From Bacteroidota bacterium (GTDB lineage: Bacteria; Bacteroidota; Bacteroidia; Bacteroidales; UBA7960), in contig JAGXRQ010000043.1 in assembly GCA_018335675.1 (NCBI GenBank), forward strand, positions 1-54,616: a DNA stretch of 54,616 nucleotides. Direction: 5' to 3'. A program made the position numbers and the translations under genes. Positions 7,471 to 16,222 of the stretch are shown here, in pieces; positions within the stretch are counted from its first letter, which is position 1, and each line of letters begins with the position of its first letter. The notes below the pieces were generated by a model that saw only the letters and a list, made by a program, of their open reading frames with translations, made no database searches and had not been told where the DNA came from.

Positions 7471-9153
7471 ACCCGCTATTTCTTTTTCTGCTAAAATCTC
7501 TTTAGCTCTGGTGATTGCTTCATTTATATGGCCGTGGATATTGTGTTTGTCAAGTAGTTTGTAAATGCTGCTATCTAGCAATTCCTTCCTTACTTCGTGG
7601 TTTGCTCCTGATATGATAATAGTAGTTCCTTTGGATTTTAATATTTGGCACATTTCTTTAAGTCTGTTTACGCCTGTGGCATCAATAAAAGGAACATTTC
7701 TCATCCTAATAATTAGAATAGTAGGTTTTTGATGAGTGTCGGTAATAAGTTCACGGAACTTTTGCGCAGCGCCAAAAAATAAAGGACCGTTAATTTCGTA
7801 CATAGTTATTCCTTCAGGTATATCGGGCAGTTCTTCTTCAAATAAAACCTCTTCAGTTTCTTCTCTTTCGCTTAGAAATTCTTTGGCATTTTTTATTGAA
7901 GTAGCTTCGCTCATTCGTTTCATAAATAAGAAACTTGCCAGTATCATACCAATTTGTATTGCCAGAATAAGGTCGAAAAATACAGTTAGAAAGAATGTTG
8001 TAAGCAGCACTATTACATCCATTCTGTTTCTTTTAAGCATAGATACAAAGTTTCTCCATTCTCCCATGTGCCAGGAAACAACAACTAGTATTCCTGCCAG
8101 GCAGGCCAAAGGTATCAGTTTTGCGATAGGGGCAAGAAGCAGCATAAGCAGCAGTAATATCAATGCGTGCACTATTCCGGCTATGGGGGTTCTGCCACCA
8201 TTTTTAATGTTGGTTGCTGTTCTGGCAATAGCGCCGGTAGCAGGAATACCTCCAAACAGCCCGGAAAATATGTTTGCAGTGCCCTGGGCAACAAGTTCCA
8301 TGTTTGATCGGTGTCGGCTCCCTATCATACCATCAGCAACAACGGCAGACAAAAGAGATTCAATGCCACCCAGAAGAGCTATTGCAATTGCAGGACCAAT
8401 CAATGCTTTAATTGTTGATAAATTAATATCCGGAATTACCGGCATTGATAGTTTGTTTGGAATTTCGCCAAATTGGGATTCTATTGTTTCAACAGGTAAT
8501 TTTAAAAAGTAAACCAACAAAGTGCTTAAGATAATGGCTACTATCGACCCCGGTATTTTTGTTGTTATTCGATAGAAATTAAAAGATATCAAAACTGTAC
8601 CTAATGCAATTGCAAATGCAATCCAGTTTACTCCAGAGAAGTTTTCAAAATAAACAACCCATTTCTCGGTAAAGTCTGCCGGCAAAGAATCTATATTCAA
8701 GCCGAAGAAGTCTTTCATCTGTGATGAAAATATTATTACAGCAATACCACTGGTAAATCCTACAATAAGAGGGTAGGGAATGAATTTGAGGTAATTTCCA
8801 AGCTTTGCAAGTCCCATTGCAATAATCAGAAAGCCGGCCATAAATGTTGCAATGGTAAGTCCACCTACGCCATGTTCTTGCACAATTGCATAAACAATAA
8901 CAATAAAAGCGCCGGTAGGTCCGCCAATTTGCACACGGCTTCCTCCAAGCGCTGATATAATTATTCCTGCAATAATGGCTGTGATTAGGCCTTTCTCGGG
9001 CGATACGCCTGAGGCAATAGCAAAAGCAATAGCTAGAGGCAAAGCAACAATGCCAACTATTATACCTGCAATTACATCATTAGAAAGTTGTTTTCTTGAA
9101 ATACCTGATTTTATCAGGCTAACAAACATTGGAACAAACTCAGAGCTTTTCAT
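7465..9153 (-). CDS. SulP family anion transporter with STAS domain
   Basis: 562 residues. SulP/SLC26 proteins move sulfate, bicarbonate or other anions across the inner membrane. Residues ~20-420 form a chain of hydrophobic segments with the family start (DVIAGIIVGIVALPLAIAFAIASGVSPEKGL) and GGPTGAFIV. A cytoplasmic STAS domain follows (about 440-550: MYEINGPLFFGAAQKF, and IIRMRNVPFIDATGVNRL, the conserved STAS loop). The substrate cannot be read from sequence: no cys or carbonic anhydrase gene is adjacent. It faces glnS/tRNA-Gln convergently. A good promoter lies just upstream (9194-9225). Confidence 0.93.
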   Translation of the reverse strand: MKSSEFVPMFVSLIKSGISRKQLSNDVIAGIIVGIVALPLAIAFAIASGVSPEKGLITAIIAGIIISALGGSRVQIGGPTGAFIVIVYAIVQEHGVGGLTIATFMAGFLIIAMGLAKLGNYLKFIPYPLIVGFTSGIAVIIFSSQMKDFFGLNIDSLPADFTEKWVVYFENFSGVNWIAFAIALGTVLISFNFYRITTKIPGSIVAIILSTLLVYFLKLPVETIESQFGEIPNKLSMPVIPDINLSTIKALIGPAIAIALLGGIESLLSAVVADGMIGSRHRSNMELVAQGTANIFSGLFGGIPATGAIARTATNIKNGGRTPIAGIVHALILLLLMLLLAPIAKLIPLACLAGILVVVSWHMGEWRNFVSMLKRNRMDVIVLLTTFFLTVFFDLILAIQIGMILASFLFMKRMSEATSIKNAKEFLSEREETEEVLFEEELPDIPEGITMYEINGPLFFGAAQKFRELITDTHQKPTILIIRMRNVPFIDATGVNRLKEMCQILKSKGTTIIISGANHEVRKELLDSSIYKLLDKHNIHGHINEAITRAKEILAEKEIAGK

Positions 9154-9193
9154 CCTGTAGCAAATAAAACCGACAAAATGTTTTTGGAAGCGG

Positions 9194-9225
9194 CAAATTT
9201 AGTCAGTTTATTTGTCAATAGACAA
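9194..9225 (-). promoter_or_regulatory. predicted promoter of the SulP gene
   Basis: Minus strand TTG (9223-9225), 21-base spacer, TAAATTTG (9194-9201), fitting TTG-N19-23-TAnnTTTG. It ends 40 bases before the SulP start codon. Confidence 0.55.
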
Positions 9226-9235
9226 AAAAGTTTTT

Positions 9236-9682
9236 TTAATCATCATTTTCCCTGCCGTTTTGCATCTCTTTATTTTTCAAAACCATAAGGTTAGATGCAG
9301 TAACAACAAGCGAAGCAACGCCAGCAATAGCAAGAATATAAACGAGTAAATCTCCGAAAGGAATCAAAAAGAAAAATACCACTGCAAGAAGTGTAGCCCA
9401 AACACCCATACACCATGGGCAAGTAATTATGAACTTAATAGTATTGAATACATAATAGTTGGGTCTTGATTTCACGAAATCTCTGAAAAACTTAAATATT
9501 TTTTCAAAAACCATAATCCTTGTAAGTCGATAGCTTGCAAAAGTTAAAATTATCAGCTCCTTAATATTTACATCTCTAATATTAAACCCTCTTAAGTGAA
9601 GCAAATAGCCTACAAATGCTAAAAGAGAAAAGTAAAAAAACAAAGAAATGAAATTGCTAGCATTCTGTCGAGTGTTTTTCAT
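9236..9682 (-). CDS. DUF1360 family small membrane protein
   Basis: 148 residues from the ATG at 9682, preferred over the ATG at 9718 because it begins the charged-then-hydrophobic MKNTRQNASNFISLFF. There are three to four predicted membrane segments (FYFSLLAFVGYLL, IILTFASYRLTRIMV, MGVWATLLAVVFFFLI, YILAIAGVASLVVTA). ITCPWCMGVW, a Cys-x-x-Cys at a membrane boundary after a basic loop, is the hallmark of DUF1360, whose function is unknown to me. The nuclease gene lies upstream on the same strand with a 43-base gap, so the two may be co-transcribed. Confidence 0.75.
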   Translation of the reverse strand: MKNTRQNASNFISLFFYFSLLAFVGYLLHLRGFNIRDVNIKELIILTFASYRLTRIMVFEKIFKFFRDFVKSRPNYYVFNTIKFIITCPWCMGVWATLLAVVFFFLIPFGDLLVYILAIAGVASLVVTASNLMVLKNKEMQNGRENDD

Positions 9683-9725
9683 AGGGTTATTTTTGAAATT
9701 CAAGCTTAAAATTAGCAAATGGTTT

Positions 9726-11003
9726 TTATTCTACAACAAATAATTCAATAGCATGTTCATTGGTTAAAATCATGTTTGGAGTCCCGCTGTATTCAGTTAC
9801 ATTGCCACTTACACATATCTGTTGGTTTATAAGTATAACATGAGGTTCGTAACTAAAATTGACAACATTATCTTTAAATATTGTTACAGTAAAAACCTGA
9901 TTGGGGAAGCTTTTGTCAAGATTTAAGAATACATTTCCTCTTCCCGATTTTCTGGCAGATACTACTGTTCCGCAGATGCTAACTCTTTTTGGGTTGTTTA
10001 CTAACCTTTTTGCCTGGGTTGTATTGAAATGATTCCTTGGCAAAAGGTTCATCGCTATTGGTAATGCATCTCCCTGTTCAGCTGGGCTCATCCAAGGTAA
10101 AGGATTTTTTTGTGATTCAATTTTTGCTTGCAATTCGGCTGGCAGCTTATAAAAGAAATCTATGCCGGTTAGCTCTTCTAAGTAATCTATTGAAACAGCG
10201 TAATATTCAATTGGGTTTTCTGCAAGCTTATTCGGCATCAAAAAAGCTATACCCATTTCCCTTTCAAGGTCAACCGCAATCTTATAATGGTATTCAGGAA
10301 TAGACACTTTATTTACTCCTCTTTCAATTCTTGGCAGATTATCTTTTAACACAGGTGCTGTGATAATAAACAACCTTGAATTTTCATTTCTTTGCACGTA
10401 TGCACGAAACATATCTTCAAGTGAAGCCCAGCTAATTCTGTTAAAATCAGCAGTTTGTGGTGTTATGTTAGAATAATAGTAACTTTCAGACAGAGCTTTT
10501 TCCGACCATCTGAAATCAGCTGAAGGCGCCAGGTGTCCTCTGTCATAACCAAATCCATCAAATTTATAAGTACCGTCGGCTTGTTTTTCTCTTATAAAAT
10601 AATCAGCTTCAACTGCAGTTCCACTCTTAACTTTTGAGTCTGTTCTAAAATCGTTACTTCTTACTACATTACCTTCCACGATATCGTATGTGATGATATG
10701 AGCAACCCATTTAGCATTTTTATGTTTTTCATCATAAACAAGTGCCATTGCCGAATGCATAATTAGTTCTTCTCCCGGTTGAAGTTTTGGAAGCCCTTTT
10801 TCCATCAGTTCATATCTTATCTGGCCGAGCTTAAGCTCCTCCATCTGATCTATGAGTTGGTTTTTATAAAAACTCACTGAGTCGATCTCCGACTGCAATT
10901 TGTTTATATTCTCTTGGTTGTTTACCTGAGAATAAGCATTTGAGGTAATGAGAAAAAAGGCAAGAAACAAATACTTCAGCAAAAACTTGGGATGTATGTT
11001 CAT
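9726..11003 (-). CDS. secreted DNA/RNA non-specific endonuclease with C-terminal OB-like domain
   Basis: 425 residues from the ATG at 11003; the ATG at 11027 would put eight odd residues before a clean signal peptide (NIHPKFLLKYLFLAFFLITSNAYS). The central domain is the NUC1/Serratia-type nuclease: YDRGHLAPSADF contains the DRGH motif with catalytic His157, and NITPQTADFNRISWASLED supplies the metal-binding Asn region. Such enzymes cut DNA and RNA without sequence preference using a single Mg ion. The last ~85 residues (VSICGTVVSARKSGRGNVFLNLDKSFPNQVFTV) resemble an OB-fold of the tRNA_anti-like kind seen in extracellular nucleases. A role in digesting external DNA is inferred from export. 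No immunity gene is evident next to it. Confidence 0.88.
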   Translation of the reverse strand: MNIHPKFLLKYLFLAFFLITSNAYSQVNNQENINKLQSEIDSVSFYKNQLIDQMEELKLGQIRYELMEKGLPKLQPGEELIMHSAMALVYDEKHKNAKWVAHIITYDIVEGNVVRSNDFRTDSKVKSGTAVEADYFIREKQADGTYKFDGFGYDRGHLAPSADFRWSEKALSESYYYSNITPQTADFNRISWASLEDMFRAYVQRNENSRLFIITAPVLKDNLPRIERGVNKVSIPEYHYKIAVDLEREMGIAFLMPNKLAENPIEYYAVSIDYLEELTGIDFFYKLPAELQAKIESQKNPLPWMSPAEQGDALPIAMNLLPRNHFNTTQAKRLVNNPKRVSICGTVVSARKSGRGNVFLNLDKSFPNQVFTVTIFKDNVVNFSYEPHVILINQQICVSGNVTEYSGTPNMILTNEHAIELFVVE

Positions 11004-11234
11004 AATAAAAATTGCATTTATCAACAATTATAAAAGTTTGTTTTGGAATTCTTCTTTAACAACAACGATAAAAATACAACAATTATTAATGCAATCTGAA
11101 CTTTGCAAATGACTTGTCTAACTAATACACCACAAAATGATAATATTTTCGCGTAAAAAATATATTTCAGATAAATTTTAACTAAATTAGGGGTCACAAA
11201 ACAAATGCTGATATAACTCTTATTTTTCTCCACA

Positions 11235-14200
11235 ATGCAGCAACAACACAAAAACTGGGAAACAGAAAAAAAGTTAAAAAAACTTTCTGTTGAAAATGAG
11301 CTTCTTAAACAGGAATTATTAAATCTTAAGCAGAAGCTTGAAGTTGCTGTAAATGTTGGAGCATCAGGCTATGATGAAAACTGCAATGCAGTATATCGTT
11401 TAAAAACCCAGAATGAAATTTTGGCGTTCTTAACAACGCATAAAGCTATTGGGACAGGTGATTTAGAAACTGCCAAGAAGCTCATTTGTGAAGCTACTTC
11501 CAAAACTTTAAACGTTGCTAGATGCAGTATATGGCTATTGTCAGATGATAATCTACAGCTTTATTGTATTAATCTGTTTGAAAATACTGCGAAAAAACAT
11601 TCCGAAGGATATGTTTTAAATGCAGAAAACTATCCAAAATACTTTGAAACTCTGCAGAAAAAAGCAATTGTATCTGCTTCTGATGCTTGGACTCATGAGG
11701 CTACTAATGAATTTACAGAGGGATATTTAAAACCACTTGGGATAGTGTCTATGCTTGATGCTGTGATATTTGATGAGAAAGGTATTAAAGGAGTCTTATG
11801 TCTCGAGCACATCGGAGACATTAGGCAATGGACAGAAGATGAGGAAAACTTTGCGAAAATATTAGCTTCATTATATATCAGGACTCAAGCCATAAAAGAA
11901 AGGATAGATTCGGAGTTTTTGTTAAAGCAGAAGAACGATGAATATGAAGCTCAAAACGAGGAGTATCTACAGATAAATGAAGAGCTTCGGCAATCAATGG
12001 ATGAGCTTTCGCTTACTAAGGAAAAACTAGAGTTTAACCAAAAGCAAATCGATACAATATTAGGAATAGTTGAAGAAATGGTTTGGTCACAAGACTTCGG
12101 CTCAAGTGTTCCTAATTATATGAGTCCGTCATGCACTAAAGTTATGGGAAGGGAGGCATGGGAGTTTTATAATGACCCAAATCTATGGAAAAAGATAATT
12201 CATCCGGACGATTCTGATTTTGTTTTGAAATCAATAGCAAATCTAGGCAATAAAAAATATTTAGATCTTGAGTATAGGATAATTCACAAAGACGGCAGTG
12301 CCCATTGGGTAAATGATCGAACAAACATTACTTATGATGAGTTCAATAAGCCTGTAAGAATGGATGGTATTGTTTCAGACATTACAGATAGGAAAATAGC
12401 TGAAGAAATTAGGAAATCTAGTGATAACAAGATAAAAACTATCTTGAAAACAATGCCCGATTTATTATTTATAATGGACAAGAATGGGTTTTATCAGGAA
12501 GTGTTTGCAAACAACCCGGGAGATTTGATTGTAGCTCCGGAAAAGGTTGTAGGTATAAATACTATAGACGTTTTTGGTGAAAAAGAAGGGAAAAGGCATA
12601 TAGCGGCGTTTAGAAAATGTCTTTCTACTAAGAAGTTGCAAGTAATTGAATATTCTATAGCTGAGAAAAACAAAAATCTGTATTTTGAAGCTAGATTATC
12701 ACCATTAGATAATAATAATGTATTAGCAATAGTTCGTGAAATTACAGAAAGAATAGAATTTGAAGCAAGACTAGCTCATGAAAGAGACCTATTGCATAAT
12801 TTAATGGATAGCATTCCGGATGCCATTTTCTTTAAAGACGACCAAGGCAGATTTACAAGAATAAACAAGCCTGCTGCTGATATAATAGGGCTTAATGACC
12901 CTGAAAAAGCATTTGGTAAAACAATATTTGATTATTTTCCAAAGTCTGAAGCTAAGAAAATTAATGAAAAAGAGAAGAAAATTTTAAAAACAGGCGAATC
13001 CTTTATCGGGGAAATTGAGTATATTGCAAGCCCAACCGGACTTTATTGGTTTATATCGTCAAAAGTGCCAATAAGGGATATAAACGGAAAAATTATTGGA
13101 ACAGTAGGTATTTCAAAAAATATAACACAACTTAAAGAGGCCCAAGAAATGATGAAACTATCAGAGGAATTATACAGATCGATTGCGGAAAATGCATCTG
13201 ACGGTATTTATTTAAGAAACGATAAGAACTTAGAATATGTTAATGAAAGGTTTTGTGAAATAACCGGATATAGCAAAGAAGACTTAATGTCAAGCAAATT
13301 TGACTTTAGGAAGCTGTTGACAAAAGAAACGGCAGATGAAGTTGAAGTTAGAAGTTCTATGTCGCACACCGATATTACGATATCAAACACATATGAGGGT
13401 GTTTTAAAATGTAAAAACGGTGATTATAAGAAGGTTGAATTCAGCGTGTCTAAGCTTAAAAGAAACAACAATGCTCTTGTATTAGGCGTAATGCGTGATA
13501 TAACTGAGCGCAAACGTAACGAAGACTTGCTGAGAGAAATTGAAATTGCAAGGCAATCTGCTATTTTTAAGCAGAATTTTCTTGCAAATATGAGTCATGA
13601 AATCAGAACTCCTCTCACAGGCATTATAGGAATGTTGGAGATAATTGACAAAACAGAGCTGTCTGTGTTGCAGAAAAATTATTTCAGTGTTTTAAAACAT
13701 TCTACAGAAAACTTAAGGGAGATAATAAACCAAGTGCTGGATTTCTCGAAAATTGAAGCAGGTAAAGTTGCATTAAAAGTTAAAGCATTTGAATTCAAAT
13801 CATTAATTACACAAGCAAATACTCTTTTTGGAAATCTCTGTAATAAAAACATCAAATTTGAAAGCTCAATAGACCCGAATATACCTGTTTTTATTAAGGC
13901 TGATGAAAATAGAGTTAACCAGATAGTTAATAACCTTATATCCAATGCGGTAAAATTCACTGAAAAAGGCAAGATAACAATTAAGGCATCATTGGTTGAA
14001 TATAAGGAATTGAGCAGACAGGTAATGATTAAAATTGAAGTGAGTGATACAGGCATAGGCATTAAGAAAGAAAATCAAAAGCAATTATTTAAGCCATTCT
14101 CTCAGGTAGATGATTTAGATGTAAGACAACATGAAGGTACAGGTCTTGGATTGTCAATTTCCAAAGAACTTGTTGCGCTGCATGGTGGAGAGATAGGTTG

Positions 14201-14675
14201 CACAAGTGAATTCGGAAAAGGCAGTACTTTCTGGTTTACATTCAGAGCTATTGCTACTTTGCAAAAGATGAAAACTGCAAAACAAGAGATTAAGGAGAGC
14301 AAACCATCAAAAGTTCTGCATATTCTTTATGCAGAAGACAAAGTTATTAATCAAAAAGTAGTTAAACTTATGCTCAATCATATGGGCCATGAAGTGTTTA
14401 TTGTTAAGAATGGGTTAGAAGCAATTAAAGCATATAAGCCGGGTAAGTTTGACCTGGTTATTATGGATATTCAGATGCCTGTAATGGATGGGATAACTGC
14501 AACAACATTGCTAAAGGAAAAATACAAGAAACTGCCTCCTATTGTTGGATTAAGTGCAAATGCATTTGAAGGCGACAGAGAAAAGTATATTAGTCTAGGA
14601 TTAGACGAATACCTTACTAAACCAATCACTAGCGACGATTTTGCTGACTTATTCAAGGACTTGTTCCAGATTTAA
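11235..14675 (+). CDS. hybrid sensor histidine kinase/response regulator (GAF, four PAS, REC)
   Basis: 1146 residues, with no signal peptide or membrane segment, so probably a soluble cytoplasmic sensor. Order: N-terminal coiled coil (1-45), GAF (~55-215), coiled coil (215-270), four PAS domains each ending in a DIT/EIT/NIT/DIT-type linker (~272-390, 395-505, 510-630, 640-755), HisKA with phospho-acceptor His788 (NMSHEIRTPL), HATPase with N box (QIVNNLISNAVKF), DTGIGI and GTGLGLSI, and a receiver domain with Asp1078 (LVIMDIQMP) and the Thr/Lys switch (LTKP). The kinase core is closely related to the TPR kinase at 49408-51693, suggesting duplication. No HPt or output gene is adjacent, so the phosphorelay partner lies elsewhere. 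The signal is unknown. Confidence 0.95.
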   Translation: MQQQHKNWETEKKLKKLSVENELLKQELLNLKQKLEVAVNVGASGYDENCNAVYRLKTQNEILAFLTTHKAIGTGDLETAKKLICEATSKTLNVARCSIWLLSDDNLQLYCINLFENTAKKHSEGYVLNAENYPKYFETLQKKAIVSASDAWTHEATNEFTEGYLKPLGIVSMLDAVIFDEKGIKGVLCLEHIGDIRQWTEDEENFAKILASLYIRTQAIKERIDSEFLLKQKNDEYEAQNEEYLQINEELRQSMDELSLTKEKLEFNQKQIDTILGIVEEMVWSQDFGSSVPNYMSPSCTKVMGREAWEFYNDPNLWKKIIHPDDSDFVLKSIANLGNKKYLDLEYRIIHKDGSAHWVNDRTNITYDEFNKPVRMDGIVSDITDRKIAEEIRKSSDNKIKTILKTMPDLLFIMDKNGFYQEVFANNPGDLIVAPEKVVGINTIDVFGEKEGKRHIAAFRKCLSTKKLQVIEYSIAEKNKNLYFEARLSPLDNNNVLAIVREITERIEFEARLAHERDLLHNLMDSIPDAIFFKDDQGRFTRINKPAADIIGLNDPEKAFGKTIFDYFPKSEAKKINEKEKKILKTGESFIGEIEYIASPTGLYWFISSKVPIRDINGKIIGTVGISKNITQLKEAQEMMKLSEELYRSIAENASDGIYLRNDKNLEYVNERFCEITGYSKEDLMSSKFDFRKLLTKETADEVEVRSSMSHTDITISNTYEGVLKCKNGDYKKVEFSVSKLKRNNNALVLGVMRDITERKRNEDLLREIEIARQSAIFKQNFLANMSHEIRTPLTGIIGMLEIIDKTELSVLQKNYFSVLKHSTENLREIINQVLDFSKIEAGKVALKVKAFEFKSLITQANTLFGNLCNKNIKFESSIDPNIPVFIKADENRVNQIVNNLISNAVKFTEKGKITIKASLVEYKELSRQVMIKIEVSDTGIGIKKENQKQLFKPFSQVDDLDVRQHEGTGLGLSISKELVALHGGEIGCTSEFGKGSTFWFTFRAIATLQKMKTAKQEIKESKPSKVLHILYAEDKVINQKVVKLMLNHMGHEVFIVKNGLEAIKAYKPGKFDLVIMDIQMPVMDGITATTLLKEKYKKLPPIVGLSANAFEGDREKYISLGLDEYLTKPITSDDFADLFKDLFQI

Positions 14676-14710
14676 GTCGACAGTCGACAGTCGTTAGTTG
14701 GCAGTTAGTG

Positions 14711-16174
14711 TTAGGGTTGTTTTTTCTTTTTAATAATAAACAAGCCCGCAACTGTAAATATTCCATTAAGAATAAGTATTTCAAAACCAAACTTATATCC
14801 CCATAATAATTGCGGAGAATAATAACTTAACAAATAGCTTAAGATAGGGGATAAGATGCAAATAACAGGCACCCATTTGTCTCTTACATTATATTTGGTA
14901 AAAATGCCGAAGAAAAACAATCCTAATAAAGGGCCATAAGTATATCCTGCAATTGTAAAAAGTTTGCTTATTAGGGCAGCGTCGTTAATGAGATTATAAC
15001 TGATTATAACTAATATTACTATTATTGCAAATCCGATATGTGTAATATATCTGGTTCTTCTAATTCGTTCTTCCGTAATATTAGGTTTACGTTTTAATCC
15101 GAGAAAATCTATGCAGAAAATAGTTGTTAAAGCAGTTAGTGTACCGTCGGCGCTAGAATAAGCCGCTGATATTAATCCAAAGAAGAAAGTCAGCCCGGCA
15201 GCTAACCCCAAATATTGCATTGCTGCAGTTGGGAATAGTTCATCTGAAGTTTTGAATGCACCAACATCTATGCCTGTATTAGCTGCGTATATCCACAACG
15301 ACGCGCCAAGAAACAGGAATAGTAGATTTACCGGCAGTAATATTGCGCCGAAAGTAAGAACATTCTTTTGAGCGTCTTTAAGATTACGGCAGCTAAGGTT
15401 TTTTTGCATCATATCCTGATCCAGCCCAGTCATAACAATAGTTATAAACATTCCTGCAAAAAACTGTTTTAGGAAAAATCTTGGGTCGGTATAGTCGGTT
15501 ATAAAAAGCTTTGTATAACCTTTTTCTTTCGCTAATGAGGCCAAATCAAAGATACCAATATCTAGATGTCGGGAGATGATAATTATTGTTATAATTACTG
15601 CAGTTATCATGAATGTAGTTTGCAAAGTATCTGTCCAGACTATTGTTTTAATGCCGCCCTTAAAGGTATAAAGCAATATAAGCGTCATAAAAAGAGCAAC
15701 AGTAACAGCAAAAGGGACTCCCCAGTTGTCGAATACGAATATTTGAAGCACATTTACTACCAAAAACATTCTAAAAGAAGAGCCAATTAATCTTGAGAGA
15801 ATAAAATAAAAGGCACCTGTTTTATATGAAGAAAATCCAAATCTACTTTCAAGGTAAGAGTAGATAGATGTTAGATTCATTTTATAGTAGAGAGGGAGTA
15901 ATACTTTAGCAATTACAAGGTATCCGGCAAAATACCCCAAAACCAGCACCATATATGAAAACTGTTCATTTTGCACTAACCCTGGCACCGACATAAAAGT
16001 GACACCTGACAGAGAAGCTCCAATCATCCCATAAGAAACAACATACCAAGGTGAATTTCTATTTCCAAGAAAATAAGCTTCATTTCCGGCTTTTTTCCTC
16101 ACAGTGAGTCGTGATATAAAAAATATCAGAGAGGTGTAAATTAAGAAGGATACCAATATCAAGCTCGGAGTCAT
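14711..16174 (-). CDS. sodium:solute symporter (SSS/SLC5 family)
   Basis: 487 residues and about 13 hydrophobic segments. Family features include the N-terminal YFLGNRNSPWYVVSYGMIGASLSGVTFMSVPG block (second helix, sodium site) and TFKGGIKTIVWTDTLQTTFM, the fifth-helix signature of SSS transporters. It imports a solute using the sodium gradient. The substrate (sugar, sialic acid, carboxylate) cannot be fixed from sequence, and no catabolic partner gene is adjacent. It converges on the hybrid kinase, with a 35-base gap containing a short GTCGACA repeat. Confidence 0.93.
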   Translation of the reverse strand: MTPSLILVSFLIYTSLIFFISRLTVRKKAGNEAYFLGNRNSPWYVVSYGMIGASLSGVTFMSVPGLVQNEQFSYMVLVLGYFAGYLVIAKVLLPLYYKMNLTSIYSYLESRFGFSSYKTGAFYFILSRLIGSSFRMFLVVNVLQIFVFDNWGVPFAVTVALFMTLILLYTFKGGIKTIVWTDTLQTTFMITAVIITIIIISRHLDIGIFDLASLAKEKGYTKLFITDYTDPRFFLKQFFAGMFITIVMTGLDQDMMQKNLSCRNLKDAQKNVLTFGAILLPVNLLFLFLGASLWIYAANTGIDVGAFKTSDELFPTAAMQYLGLAAGLTFFFGLISAAYSSADGTLTALTTIFCIDFLGLKRKPNITEERIRRTRYITHIGFAIIVILVIISYNLINDAALISKLFTIAGYTYGPLLGLFFFGIFTKYNVRDKWVPVICILSPILSYLLSYYSPQLLWGYKFGFEILILNGIFTVAGLFIIKKKKQP

Positions 16175-16222
16175 ATCTTAACAATTAATGATTAAGGCTG
16201 GCAAAAATAGAAATAAAAATGA

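Noticed and set aside
7736-8512. 258-codon plus-strand frame opposite the SulP gene
   Set aside because: It is the mirror of a well-supported transporter gene, with Ser/Ile-rich composition typical of an antisense frame.
14676-14710. Attachment site or inverted repeat at GTCGACAGTCGACAG
   Set aside because: A short imperfect repeat between convergent genes with no integrase or second copy.
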